Below are positions 7,580-15,935 of a stretch of 64,000 bases of DNA, in pieces. The position numbers and the translations under genes were made by a program. Origin of the DNA: Oscillospiraceae bacterium (GTDB lineage Bacteria > Bacillota > Clostridia > Oscillospirales > Ruminococcaceae); the NCBI GenBank assembly GCA_022835495.1, contig BQOK01000001.1, positions 2,418,001-2,482,000 on the forward strand, read 5' to 3'. The number at the start of each line of letters is the position of its first letter. Within the stretch, counting starts at the first letter, position 1. Under the pieces are notes generated by a model. It was not told the origin of the DNA and made no database searches. It worked only from the letters and a program-made list of their open reading frames with translations.

Positions 7580-8266
7580 ATGCAAGCATGCCGCACCGAA
7601 GAACTATTCGATCTCAGCCATACCCTGGCGGCCCCCCTGCTGGCCCGGTTTCCCTGGCCCTGGCAGGCGCTGGACGATCTGGCCGGTTTTCTTCTTACCC
7701 TCGGCGAAAGCCTTCCCGCCGGTGAATACGATTCCCCCGCGCCGGGGGTCTGGGTGGCCAAAACCGCCCGGGTGGCGCCCACAGCCTTTTTGGGCGCGCC
7801 CTGCATCGTGGGCCCCGGGGCCGAGGTGCGGCACTGCGCCTTTATCCGGGGCGCGGCGCTGGTGGGCGCCGGCGCGGTGGTGGGCAATAGCGTCGAGCTG
7901 AAAAACTGCATTCTGTTCAATGGCGCGCAGGCCCCCCATTTCAACTACATCGGCGATTCGATCCTGGGCCACAAGGCACACCTGGGCGCGGGTGCGGTAA
8001 CCAGCAACCTAAAAAGCGATAAAAGCCCGGTGGTCATCCGGGGGGCGGAATGCCAGCTCGCCACCGGCCGCAAAAAGCTGGGGGCCCTGGTGGGCGACGG
8101 GGCCGAGGTCGGCTGCAACAGCGTGCTCTGCCCCGGCGCGGTGCTGGGCAAAAACAGCCAGGTATACCCCACCAGCTGTGTGCGGGGCGTGGTGCCCGCC
8201 GGCCATATTTTCAAGGGCCCGGGGCTTGTGATAAAGCGGATTCTGAATTTTGAGGGGAGGCAATAA
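7580..8266 (+). CDS. Left-handed beta-helix (hexapeptide repeat) protein, sugar-nucleotidyltransferase/acyltransferase-like
   Basis: A 228-residue protein. Residues about 55-215 consist of hexapeptide repeats (VGPGAEV, VGAGAVV, LGAGAVT, VGDGAEV, CPGAVLG), the signature of left-handed beta-helix acyltransferases. The N-terminal 50 residues are helical and no nucleotidyltransferase domain is present. It resembles the C-terminal half of GlmU-like proteins. The stop codon is directly followed by the glmM start, so a role near UDP-GlcNAc synthesis is plausible, but the substrate cannot be told. A GAGGAG ribosome binding site precedes the ATG. Confidence 0.8.
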   Translation: MQACRTEELFDLSHTLAAPLLARFPWPWQALDDLAGFLLTLGESLPAGEYDSPAPGVWVAKTARVAPTAFLGAPCIVGPGAEVRHCAFIRGAALVGAGAVVGNSVELKNCILFNGAQAPHFNYIGDSILGHKAHLGAGAVTSNLKSDKSPVVIRGAECQLATGRKKLGALVGDGAEVGCNSVLCPGAVLGKNSQVYPTSCVRGVVPAGHIFKGPGLVIKRILNFEGRQ

Positions 8267-8267
8267 A

Positions 8268-9614
8268 ATGGGCAGGCTTTTTGGCACCGACGGGGTGCGC
8301 GGCATCGCCGGCCAGGATATGACCTGTGAGCTGGCAATGGACCTGGGCCGCGCGGCGGCCACCGTGCTGACCTATGGCCGCAGGCGGCGCCCGCTTGTGG
8401 TGCTCGGCAAGGACACTCGCATTTCCAGCGATATGCTGGGCGCGGCGCTGGCGGCGGGCCTTTGCAGCGTCGGGGCGGATGTGATCGACCTGGGGGTCGT
8501 TCCCACCCCCGCCGTGGCGTATCTCGTCATGAAGTACAAGGCGGACGCGGGCGTCATGATCTCGGCCAGCCACAACCCCTACCCCTTCAACGGCATCAAG
8601 ATCTTCGGCGGCGAGGGCTTCAAGCTGCCGGACGAACTGGAAGACCAGATCGAACGCCTCATCGGCCAGGGCCGGTGGCGGCTGGCCACCGGCGACGCAT
8701 TGGGCCAGATCACCCACTGCGCCACCGCCGTGCGCGATTACGTCGAGCACCTGAAAAGCACCATCCCCACCTCGCTGGACGGCCTGCGCATTGCGGTCGA
8801 CTGTGCCAACGGCTCGGCCAGCGCCACCGCGCCCGCCCTGTTTGCCGAGCTGGGGGCGGACGCGGTCATCTTCAGCGCCGCGCCGGACGGGGTCAATATC
8901 AACGAAAACTGTGGTTCCACCCATTTAAAAGCCCTGCAGGACTATGTGCGCGCCCACGGGGAAGTGCAGGCGGGCGTTGCGTTTGACGGCGACGCCGACC
9001 GCTGCCTTTTTGTGGATGCAAACGGCAGCGTGGTGGACGGCGACTTCATCATGGCCGTCTGCGGTCTGGATATGCTGCAGCGGGGCAAGCTGCGCCGCGC
9101 CACCATCGTGGGCACGGTGCTCACAAACCTCGGCTTCGCCAAATTCTGCGAGGCTCACGGCATCAGGTTTGCCGCCACCAAGGTGGGCGACCGGTATGTG
9201 CTGGAGGAGATGGAACTGGAGGGCTACACCTTGGGCGGCGAGCAGAGCGGCCACGTCATCTTCCGCGATTTTGCCACCACCGGCGACGGCCAGCTCACCG
9301 CCCTGCAATTGCTCTGCCTTTTAAAGCGCTGCCAAAAGCCTTTGGCCGAGCTGGCCGCCGTCATGACCAGGCTTCCCCAGGTTATGGAAAACGTGCAGGT
9401 CAGCCCCGAGGGCAAGCTGGAGTTTTACAACAGCGACGCCATCAAGGCCGCCATCCGGGAAAAGAAAGACCTTTTGGGCGACGAAGGCCGGGTGCTGGTG
9501 CGGGTCAGCGGCACCGAACCGCTGATCCGGGTCATGGTGGAAGGGCAAAACGAACTCCAGATCCGCCGCATCGCCGCCGATCTTGCGCTGCTGATAAAGG
9601 AAGAATTGGGCTGA
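8268..9614 (+). CDS. glmM: Phosphoglucosamine mutase
   Basis: GlmM interconverts glucosamine-6-phosphate and glucosamine-1-phosphate, feeding peptidoglycan and surface sugar synthesis. The 448-residue length is standard. The protein opens with MGRLFGTDGVRGIAG, has the phosphoserine loop ISASHNPYPFNG with the catalytic serine at 101, the metal loop FDGDADRC, the sugar-binding GGEQSGH and the phosphate-binding GTEPLIRVMVEG near the end. The ATG at 8268 follows GAGGGGAGG; an earlier in-frame ATG only adds residues before the conserved start. It is coupled to the beta-helix gene upstream. Confidence 0.97.
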   Translation: MGRLFGTDGVRGIAGQDMTCELAMDLGRAAATVLTYGRRRRPLVVLGKDTRISSDMLGAALAAGLCSVGADVIDLGVVPTPAVAYLVMKYKADAGVMISASHNPYPFNGIKIFGGEGFKLPDELEDQIERLIGQGRWRLATGDALGQITHCATAVRDYVEHLKSTIPTSLDGLRIAVDCANGSASATAPALFAELGADAVIFSAAPDGVNINENCGSTHLKALQDYVRAHGEVQAGVAFDGDADRCLFVDANGSVVDGDFIMAVCGLDMLQRGKLRRATIVGTVLTNLGFAKFCEAHGIRFAATKVGDRYVLEEMELEGYTLGGEQSGHVIFRDFATTGDGQLTALQLLCLLKRCQKPLAELAAVMTRLPQVMENVQVSPEGKLEFYNSDAIKAAIREKKDLLGDEGRVLVRVSGTEPLIRVMVEGQNELQIRRIAADLALLIKEELG

Positions 9615-9693
9615 CCGAATCTTCCGCTCCCTGTCCCGCCGCCTCCCCTGCCGGCCCTTTGTTCGGCGGTTTTCTCCCATTTTTTCAAAAAGC

Positions 9694-9723
9694 TTGCTCT
9701 GCCCGCCCCAAGTGTGGTATACT
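9694..9723 (+). promoter_or_regulatory. Promoter upstream of the cobalamin riboswitch
   Basis: TTGCTC (9694-9699), 18-base spacer and TATACT (9718-9723) with an extended -10 TG one base upstream. It lies just ahead of the riboswitch aptamer. Confidence 0.6.
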
Positions 9724-9737
9724 GAGCCGGTAAAAAT

Positions 9738-9914
9738 CGCCGCAGGGTGCCCGGGGCCGCAGCCGCCCCGGGAGAATAGGGAAACGGGTGCAATGCCCGT
9801 GCGGGACCGCCGCCGTAAAGGTATCAGCCCCGGCCCATATGCGCCACTGCCCCCTCGGGGCGGGAAGGCCGGGCCGCGGCGCCAACGCCTGAGCCGGAAG
9901 ACCTGCCCTGTGGC
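9738..9914 (+). promoter_or_regulatory. Cobalamin (B12) riboswitch
   Basis: The RNA contains the conserved core GGGAAACGGGTGCAATGCCC followed by GCGGGACCGCCGCCGTAA, and near its 3' side the B12 box GAGCCGGAAGACCTGCC. The ends (GCAGGG and CCTGCCCTG) can close the P1 stem. This is the textbook adenosylcobalamin aptamer layout. Its downstream genes encode a DUF4430 protein and an ECF S component, which fits vitamin B12 uptake. A terminator hairpin follows at 10037. Confidence 0.93.
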
Positions 9915-10036
9915 CGCATACCGCCGGCGGGGGGCCCTTCCGGCGGGAACGCAATCACCGCGGACGGACCAAACGCGGCGGCGGAGGTATCGCGGGGCGC
10001 ACTGTGCTCTGCGCTCCTTTTCGCATGCTTTCCTGC

Positions 10037-10068
10037 AAGCCCCTCTCCCACCGGAGAGGGGCTTTTTA
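10037..10068 (+). terminator. Terminator in the riboswitch-controlled leader
   Basis: AAGCCCCTCTCC pairs perfectly with GGAGAGGGGCTT around CACC, followed by TTTATATT. It lies between the aptamer and the start codon at 10104, so it is the probable expression platform. Confidence 0.8.
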
Positions 10069-10103
10069 TATTAAAAAGGAAAGATAACAAGGAGGAACAA
10101 AAC

Positions 10104-10505
10104 ATGGAAAAGCAAACCAAAAAACTTTGGCTGATCGCAGGCGTCGCCGTTCTGGTCGTCGCCGCGCTGCTGGGCTGCTGGCTGGCCTTCGGGCCCAAGG
10201 CGGGTCCCGCCGGCGGAAAGATCATCGACGTGACCGTGATCTACGCCGATGCGGCCAGCGATGAATTCCACATCTCCACCGATGCGGAATTTCTGCGGGG
10301 CGCACTGGAAGAACAAAAGCTCATCCAGGGCGAAGAGAGCCAGTACGGCCTTTTTGTTACCACCGTGAACGGCGTCACCGCCGATGAATCCCAGCAGCAG
10401 TGGTGGTGCTTCACCAAGGGCGGCGAAGCCCTGATGACCGGCGTGGACTCCACCCCCATTGCCAACGGCGACGCCTTCGAGATCACCCTCACCACGGGTT
10501 ACTAA
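10104..10505 (+). CDS. DUF4430 (transcobalamin-like) membrane-anchored protein
   Basis: A 133-residue protein with one N-terminal hydrophobic segment containing LLGC (residues 22-25), which may be an atypical lipobox or simply a membrane anchor. Residues about 40-133 form a DUF4430 domain: FLRGALEEQ, then YGLFVTTVNG, then WWCFTKGGEALMTGVDSTPI and a closing DAFEITLTTGY. This domain is related to the C-terminal domain of transcobalamin/intrinsic factor. Together with the B12 riboswitch it suggests an extracytoplasmic cobalamin-binding subunit. AAGGAGG precedes the ATG; the next gene follows after three bases. Confidence 0.85.
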   Translation: MEKQTKKLWLIAGVAVLVVAALLGCWLAFGPKAGPAGGKIIDVTVIYADAASDEFHISTDAEFLRGALEEQKLIQGEESQYGLFVTTVNGVTADESQQQWWCFTKGGEALMTGVDSTPIANGDAFEITLTTGY

Positions 10506-10508
10506 GCC

Positions 10509-11009
10509 ATGCGCCGCACCCGCAGCCTTGTCATGGCCGCACTGCTGGCGGCCCTTTTGCTGGTGAGCAAATTCGCGCTGGACGGGCTGCCCAACATCGA
10601 GCTGGTCAGCCTGCTGATCCTGCTCTACACCCTGGAATTTCCGGCCCTAGCCCTGCCCGCGGTCTACACCTATGTGGTGGTGTACGGGCTGCTCAACGGG
10701 TTCGGGGTGTGGTGGTTTGCCCAGCTCTATATCTGGCTGCCCCTCATGGCTGCCGCGCGGCTGCTGCGCGGCAGCCGCAGCCCCCTCTTGTGGGCGCTGG
10801 TCAGCGGGTTGTACGGCCTGCTGTACGGCGCGCTGTATGCGGTGGGCTACGCGCTGCTGAACGGCGGCGCGGCGGCGGGGTTTGCCTGGTGGGTGACCGG
10901 CATCCCCTTCGATCTGATGCACGGCGGCGGCAATTTTTTGGCTGCGCTGCTGCTCTGGCGCCCGCTGCGCCGCAGCTTCTCCGCGGCGCGGCGGCGGGCC
11001 GGGCTTTGA
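10509..11009 (+). CDS. ECF transporter S component, probably for cobalamin or a precursor
   Basis: A 166-residue membrane protein with about six hydrophobic segments. The start (VMAALLAALLLVSKFALDGLPNIELVS) and the later GFAWWVTGIPFDLMHGGGNF are typical of ECF S components, which bind a vitamin and dock onto a shared EcfA-EcfA'-EcfT module. No energizing module is encoded in the window, so it presumably shares one encoded elsewhere. The riboswitch and the DUF4430 partner make cobalamin, cobinamide or a related corrinoid the likely substrate. This pairing is known from other Clostridia. Confidence 0.85.
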   Translation: MRRTRSLVMAALLAALLLVSKFALDGLPNIELVSLLILLYTLEFPALALPAVYTYVVVYGLLNGFGVWWFAQLYIWLPLMAAARLLRGSRSPLLWALVSGLYGLLYGALYAVGYALLNGGAAAGFAWWVTGIPFDLMHGGGNFLAALLLWRPLRRSFSAARRRAGL

Positions 11010-11029
11010 CCCGGCCCCCGAAACATTTT

Positions 11030-11077
11030 GCAAAAAGGCGAAGGGCCGGCAAGTGTGCCGGCCCTTCGCCTTTTTGC
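11030..11077. terminator. Bidirectional terminator between the B12 uptake genes and the second MATE gene
   Basis: GCAAAAAGGCGAAGGGCCGGCA pairs perfectly with its complement around a 4-base loop; A- and T-runs at both ends let it work for both convergent transcripts. Confidence 0.92.
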
Positions 11078-11097
11078 ATGGAAAATCCCGCCCCGCG

Positions 11098-12432
11098 CTA
11101 ACCCGCCGTTTTCACCGCCGCAAGCGCCTTTGTGCAGCGCCCCATCAGGGCAGCCGCCGCCACCGCCACCACAGCCTCGGCAAGGGGCATCGCAAACCAA
11201 ACGGCGTTCGGCCCGGCCAGCGCCGGCAGCACAAGGATCAGCGCGCCGCTCAGCACCGCCCCCCGGGCCGCCGCCACCAAAAACGCCGCGCCGGGCTTTG
11301 CCACCGCCTGAAAGTAGTAGGTGGAAAACACGTTGAACACCAGCGGCAGAAACGAGGCCCCGTAGCTTCGCAAAATAAAGGGCGCAATGCGCAGGATCTG
11401 CCCGGTGGGCTCCATGAACACCCGCACAAACCCCGTGGGGAACGCGGTGATCGCGGCGGTCCACGCCGCGCCGAACAGGGCCGAGGTGAAAAGGGCATAC
11501 CGCAGCACCCGGCGGATGCGGTCTTGCCTCCCCGCCCCAAAATTCACCGAGATCAAGGGCTGCGCCGCCTGCCCCACGCTGTAGGCGCAGCATTGCACCA
11601 CCGTGCTGATGTTCACAATCACACCATACACCGCCAGTGCGTCTGTGCCCAAATATTTCATGATCTGCCGGTTGAACAGCATGGTCAAAAGGCCCATGGC
11701 CGCGTCGATAAAAAAGGTCGAAAACCCCGTCGTCACGATCCGGCGCAGTTTTGCCCCCGGCCGCGCGGGCCGCGCCAGGCGCAGCGTATTCTGCGGCCGG
11801 AAAAAGTGTGCCAGCATCACCGCAAAGGTGATCAGCGCCCCAATCGCCGTGGCCAGCCCCGCGCCAAAGATCCCCAGCTCCAGCGCAAACACAAACACAT
11901 AATCGCCCGCCACATTGAACGCCCCTCCGGCCAGCACCGCCGCCGTGGCCAGGGCCGGGTCACCGTCGTTCCTCAAAAACGCCGCCAGCATCTGGTTGAA
12001 CAAAAACAGCGGCACCGCAAATTTGACCGGCAGCAGGTATTGTTTTGCCAGCAAAAGCAGGGGCTGTTCTGCGCCGAACAGGCGCAGCAAAGGGGTGTCA
12101 AACAGCCCGATGGCCAGCCAGCTGGCGGCGGCAAGCAGCACCGTACCGGCCAGCGCAGCCGTAAAATATTCGTTCTTGCGCCTTTCTTCCCCGCCGCCCT
12201 TTGCGGTGCTCATCAGCACCGAGCCGCCAATGCCGGTGAGCAGGCCCAGGCTGTAAAGGATATTCCACACCGGCGCCACCACCGCCAGCGCGGCGGTGCC
12301 CTCCGGCCCCTGGTACTGGCCCACCATGGCCATATCCACGATCCCGTAGACCGAACTGATCAGCGCGCTGCCAAAAGCGGCGCCCAGGTATTTGAAATAG
12401 ATCTTTTTAACGTCTCCGCGCAGCAGGTCCAT
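11098..12432 (-). CDS. MATE family efflux protein (second copy)
   Basis: A 444-residue protein with twelve membrane segments, with family patterns GSALISSVYGIVDMAMVGQY and GFSTFFIDAAMGLLTMLFNR at the beginnings of its two halves. It is only distantly similar to the MATE protein at 1322-2683. The ATG at 12432 is chosen because GGGAGG lies before it. The gene has its own promoter (12552-12580) and a 113-base structured leader ending in a terminator, an arrangement typical of riboswitch-controlled exporters. It converges on the B12 operon. Confidence 0.9.
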   Translation of the reverse strand: MDLLRGDVKKIYFKYLGAAFGSALISSVYGIVDMAMVGQYQGPEGTAALAVVAPVWNILYSLGLLTGIGGSVLMSTAKGGGEERRKNEYFTAALAGTVLLAAASWLAIGLFDTPLLRLFGAEQPLLLLAKQYLLPVKFAVPLFLFNQMLAAFLRNDGDPALATAAVLAGGAFNVAGDYVFVFALELGIFGAGLATAIGALITFAVMLAHFFRPQNTLRLARPARPGAKLRRIVTTGFSTFFIDAAMGLLTMLFNRQIMKYLGTDALAVYGVIVNISTVVQCCAYSVGQAAQPLISVNFGAGRQDRIRRVLRYALFTSALFGAAWTAAITAFPTGFVRVFMEPTGQILRIAPFILRSYGASFLPLVFNVFSTYYFQAVAKPGAAFLVAAARGAVLSGALILVLPALAGPNAVWFAMPLAEAVVAVAAAALMGRCTKALAAVKTAG

Positions 12433-12461
12433 GCCGTTTTTCCTCCCGGGCAAAAATAAAA

Positions 12462-12509
12462 GAGCCGGCTAAAGAAACGGGCGTTTCAGCCCGCCACCTT
12501 ATCCGGCTC
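12462..12509 (-). terminator. Terminator in the leader of the second MATE gene
   Basis: GAGCCGG and CCGGCTC close a structure that holds an inner hairpin (CGGGC-TGAAA-CGCCCG). On the minus strand it is followed by TTTTATTTTT, and the MATE start codon lies 30 bases further on. Confidence 0.65.
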
Positions 12510-12545
12510 ACCATTTCCAGCGAATGGCTCACCCTCCGAGTGAAC
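12510..12545 (-). promoter_or_regulatory. Candidate regulatory RNA (5' part of the MATE leader)
   Basis: From the predicted start near 12545 the RNA has a small hairpin (CCATTCGCTGGAAATGG) and two copies of GGTGAGCC. The second copy forms the 5' arm of the terminator; the first could pair with the same 3' arm instead, allowing two exclusive folds. It matched none of the riboswitch classes I could recall. Confidence 0.4.
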
Positions 12546-12551
12546 AGCAAT

Positions 12552-12580
12552 ATTATAGCCGGCCCGCCGGCCCAAGTCAA
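12552..12580 (-). promoter_or_regulatory. Strong SigA promoter for the second MATE gene
   Basis: On the minus strand TTGACT (12575-12580), 17-base spacer, TATAAT (12552-12557). It starts right behind the stop codon of the preceding minus-strand gene. Confidence 0.85.
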
Positions 12581-12589
12581 GCCGGCCGC

Positions 12590-12934
12590 CTACTTTTCGT
12601 CGCTGCTCCTGCTCAAAAACTCAAAAAAGGCAAAGATGATCGAAATCACGGTCAGCACCGCCACGATCAGCTCCGACATATTGTTTGCGTACTCCGCCTG
12701 CCCCGGCGCGGCGATTCCCAGAATCAAAAAATACACGCACCACACAAACCCCAGCACCAGCAGCAGCAAGGTGAGGTATTTCAGGCCAAAGGCCGCCCGC
12801 CGCCTCAGCTTTTGGGCGGCTTTGAGCTGTTTTTCCGTATAATTCTTTTTGGCGGCCCATTTCACGCCGCCCCCCAAAAAGCCCAGCACGATCCCCACCG
12901 AAAGCCAAATGCACAGCCTGTACAGCATCCCCAT
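12590..12934 (-). CDS. Hypothetical membrane protein
   Basis: A 114-residue protein with an N-terminal hydrophobic segment (LYRLCIWLSVGIVLGFLGGG), a central charged stretch (KKNYTEKQLKAAQKLRRRAA), and two further spans (LTLLLLVLGFVWCVYFLILG and ELIVAVLTVISIIFAFFEFL). No family was recognised. The ATG at 12934 is chosen over an upstream start because AAGAGG lies at good distance before it. It is monocistronic, with the MATE promoter directly after its stop codon, and it is transcribed divergently from the two-component system. Confidence 0.65.
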   Translation of the reverse strand: MGMLYRLCIWLSVGIVLGFLGGGVKWAAKKNYTEKQLKAAQKLRRRAAFGLKYLTLLLLVLGFVWCVYFLILGIAAPGQAEYANNMSELIVAVLTVISIIFAFFEFLSRSSDEK

Positions 12935-13030
12935 AGCCCCATCCTCTTTTCCCCGTGTTTTATACGCTCTATCATACCACAAACGCCGCGGCCGCGCCAT
13001 GCCGTTTCGCGTTTTACAGCTTCACCGAAC

Positions 13031-13070
13031 TGTAAGAATTTTGTAAGAGAAAGCCGAAACAGGATGTAAG
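13031..13070 (+). promoter_or_regulatory. Direct-repeat operator, probably for the adjacent OmpR-type regulator
   Basis: TGTAAG occurs at 13031, 13042 and 13065. The first two are spaced 11 bases start to start, the third 23 bases further, so all are on about the same face of the helix. Such phased direct repeats are the usual binding sites of OmpR/PhoB-family regulators. Confidence 0.5.
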
Positions 13071-13158
13071 ATTTCGGCGTTATGATAATAGCACTTGGAA
13101 AAGCCGCGCTCAAAGGGTAGAATAAAGTCATATCTTTTACAAAAAGGGGGGCCGGCCT

Positions 13159-13857
13159 ATGGAGCGCAGTTGCATCCTGGTGGCAGACGACGACGCAGAC
13201 ATCCGCAAAGCGGTGCGGCTGTATCTCGAAAAAGAGGGGTTCCAGGTGGCCTGCGCCGCCGATGGGTTCGAGGCTCTGGACCTGCTCGAACAAAAGCCGG
13301 TGCAGCTCATCCTGATGGACGTGATGATGCCCCGCATGGACGGCTTTTCCGCCATCATGCGCATCCGCCAAAAGCGCAACCTGCCCATCCTGGTCATGAG
13401 CGCCAAAACCGAGGATTCAGACAAGGTTCTGGGCCTCTCCATCGGCGCCGACGACTATATCACAAAGCCCTTCAGCGCGGCAGAACTGGCGGCCCGGGTA
13501 AAAAGCCATCTGCGCCGCTATCTGGAATTGGGCGGCGCGGGCGCCGGGGGGCCCTGCGCCCGCATCGGCCGGCTGGAATACGACTTCGAGGGCCATGCCC
13601 TCACAGCAGACGGCGACCCGGTGCGCCTCACCCCCACCGAAACGCGCATCATGGAGCTGTTCATGCGCAACCCAGGGCGCATCTTCTCCGCCGAAGAAAT
13701 CTACGCCCGCGCCTGGGACGAACCCGCGGCCTACGCGCCGGAAAACACCGTGATGGTGCACATCCGGCGCATCCGCGAAAAAATCGAGCTGAACCCAAGG
13801 GAACCGGAATATTTAAAGGTGGTGTGGGGTCTTGGATACAAACTGGAAAAAAAGTAA
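13159..13857 (+). CDS. OmpR/PhoB-family response regulator
   Basis: A 232-residue DNA-binding regulator. The receiver domain (about 5-117) has the acidic pocket ADDDAD, the phosphate acceptor D54 in ILMDVMMP, the conserved S/T in LVMSAKTE and the lysine in DYITKPF. The C-terminal winged helix (about 135-232) has LTPTETRIMELFMRNPGR and VMVHIRRIREKIE. It closely resembles VanR-type regulators of Firmicutes. Its gene overlaps the kinase gene by 26 bases, so the two are translationally coupled. Phased TGTAAG repeats upstream suggest autoregulation. Confidence 0.95.
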   Translation: MERSCILVADDDADIRKAVRLYLEKEGFQVACAADGFEALDLLEQKPVQLILMDVMMPRMDGFSAIMRIRQKRNLPILVMSAKTEDSDKVLGLSIGADDYITKPFSAAELAARVKSHLRRYLELGGAGAGGPCARIGRLEYDFEGHALTADGDPVRLTPTETRIMELFMRNPGRIFSAEEIYARAWDEPAAYAPENTVMVHIRRIREKIELNPREPEYLKVVWGLGYKLEKK

Positions 13858-15928
13858 ACTGGCGCTGCGCATTTTGTGCGGCTGGCTGGCGGCGCTCTTT
13901 TTGATCGGGGCGGTGCTGCTGGCCTGCATCGGGCAGCCCCGCCGCCTGCTGGGGGGCGGGGCAAACGGCATGGCCGACCTCCTGGCCGGGCAGGTCAGCG
14001 GCTCGGTGGATTACCAGCACCGCATGGCCCAGCTGTTTTACAGCGCGGCCATCATGGCCGCCGGCGCGCAGGACACGGCGGGCCAAAGCCTTACCAAAGC
14101 CCAAAACATCCAGCTGCGCACAAACGCGCGGCAGTTTTTAACGCAGGAGCTCAGCACCGCCATCACTCCCAGCTCCCGCGAAGACGACCTGCTTTACTAC
14201 GTGGTGCGGGGTGACCAGAAGCTGGCCTCGAACACCTCCACCCCCTTGTACGACGAAGGCAGGATCGCCCCGCCCCTGGGCTACAGCGTGGCCCTGGCCG
14301 CACATAACGGGCAGCTGTGGGGCAACCGGGCGCTGCTGGATGCCTACGCCGCCTATGCGGCAAAGCAGGCCGTCCGCCCGGATTCCGGCCTCCTGCAAAG
14401 CTGTGTTGTCATCCTTGCGGTGCGCGATGAGCCCCTGGGCGGCAGTTTTGTGTATAACGACTGGTTCAGTGTGCAGGTGCTGCGCATTGCTTTGATCCTG
14501 TTCTTCTGCTGCGCCGGCGGGGCGCTGGTGTTCGGCCTCGTGTGCCTTTTCCAGCGCCGCCGGGGCAGGGCCGCCCGGCAGTGGGCCGCCTCGCTCACCT
14601 CCCGGGTGGTGCTTGAACTGAAGCTGGCCGCCTGGCTGGCGGCTCTCTTCGTTGTCTGGGCGGTGCGGATCCTTTATTACAGCCGAACCCTCGTGCTCGC
14701 CTGTGCGCTGCTTTTGCTCTGGCCCCTTGGCTGGCTCACCGCCGTGGACCTTGCCCGCAACAAGGGCGGCGTGTTCCGCCATAGCCTGCTGGCAAAGGGC
14801 TGGCGCGCCCTGCGCCAGGCGGCGCGGCTGGTGCGGCAGGGGCTGCCCTGGCAGCGCAGGGTTTTCCTGGGGGTTGCCGCCTGCTGGCTGGGCAGCGGCG
14901 CGGCGGGCGCTTTCACCCTTCTGATGCTCTTTAGGGGCGGGGCCCTGCCCTTCTTCCTGGGCGCGGCCGCCGTGCTTGCGCTGCTCCTTGCGGGGCTCTG
15001 GCTGCTGGTGCGCTGGCTGGGCGATATGGGCCGCCTCACCCAAAAGATCGCGGCGCTTCGGGCGGGCGCAGCCGGCCCGCCCCTGGCGCTGGGCGCCTCG
15101 TCCCCCCTGGCCGGCCCCGCCGCCGACCTGAACGCCCTGGAAGAGGGCATCGCCCTTGCGGTGGAAGAGCGGGGCCGGGCGGACCGGATGAAGGTGGAGC
15201 TCATCACCAATGTGAGCCACGACCTCAAAACGCCCCTCACCAGCATCATCAACTATTCCGACCTGCTGTGCGCCGAACCGCTGGAGGGCGCGGCGGCCGA
15301 TTACGCCCAGGTCATCCGGCAGAAGGCCGAGCGGCTCAAAACCATGGTGCAGGATGTATTCGATCTCTCCAAGGCCACCAGCGGCAACCTGCCCCTGGCC
15401 CCCAAGGCGATCGACCTGGCAAAGCTCGTGCGCCAAACCCTGGCGGATATGGACGAAGCCATTGCGGCAAGCGCGCTCACCTTCAAAACCACCCTTCCGC
15501 CGGAGGCCTGGGTGCAGGCGGACGGCGACCGGCTGTACCGGGTGTTCCAGAACCTGTTTACCAACGCCCTGCAATATTCGCTGCCCGGCAGCCGGGTGTA
15601 TGTGGAGCTGGTCTGTGAAAACGGCCGGGCCGCGGCCAGCGTAAAAAATGTGGCCCGCTATGAGATGGAGTTCGACCCGGCCGAGATCACCGAGCGCTTT
15701 GTCCGGGGCGACGCCGCCCGCACCGGCGAGGGCAGCGGCCTCGGCCTCTCCATCGCCAAAAGCTTCACCGAGGCCTGCGGCGGCAGCTTCTCCGTGCGGG
15801 CCGAGGCGGATCTGTTCTGCGCCTCGGTGGCGCTGGACCTCACCGAAAAACCGGCGGAGAGCCGGCAGGAGGCGCCGCCCGCCCCCCAAGCCACGGCAGC
15901 TGAAACCGCCGGGGCCGGGGCGCCGTGA
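13832..15928 (+). CDS. Membrane sensor histidine kinase
   Basis: A 698-residue kinase, longer than usual because the sensor part has an N-terminal span, an outside domain of about 170 residues and several further membrane segments between about 205 and 400. The HisKA domain contains NVSHDLKTPLTSIINYSDLL with the phosphorylated His at 463. The ATPase domain has the N box FQNLFTNALQYS and the G box GEGSGLGLSIAKSF. The start is a TTG inside the response-regulator gene after a GGTGGTGTGGGG stretch; later starts would remove part of the first span. The signal is unknown. Confidence 0.92.
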   Translation: MDTNWKKSKLALRILCGWLAALFLIGAVLLACIGQPRRLLGGGANGMADLLAGQVSGSVDYQHRMAQLFYSAAIMAAGAQDTAGQSLTKAQNIQLRTNARQFLTQELSTAITPSSREDDLLYYVVRGDQKLASNTSTPLYDEGRIAPPLGYSVALAAHNGQLWGNRALLDAYAAYAAKQAVRPDSGLLQSCVVILAVRDEPLGGSFVYNDWFSVQVLRIALILFFCCAGGALVFGLVCLFQRRRGRAARQWAASLTSRVVLELKLAAWLAALFVVWAVRILYYSRTLVLACALLLLWPLGWLTAVDLARNKGGVFRHSLLAKGWRALRQAARLVRQGLPWQRRVFLGVAACWLGSGAAGAFTLLMLFRGGALPFFLGAAAVLALLLAGLWLLVRWLGDMGRLTQKIAALRAGAAGPPLALGASSPLAGPAADLNALEEGIALAVEERGRADRMKVELITNVSHDLKTPLTSIINYSDLLCAEPLEGAAADYAQVIRQKAERLKTMVQDVFDLSKATSGNLPLAPKAIDLAKLVRQTLADMDEAIAASALTFKTTLPPEAWVQADGDRLYRVFQNLFTNALQYSLPGSRVYVELVCENGRAAASVKNVARYEMEFDPAEITERFVRGDAARTGEGSGLGLSIAKSFTEACGGSFSVRAEADLFCASVALDLTEKPAESRQEAPPAPQATAAETAGAGAP

Positions 15929-15935
15929 CCCTTCT

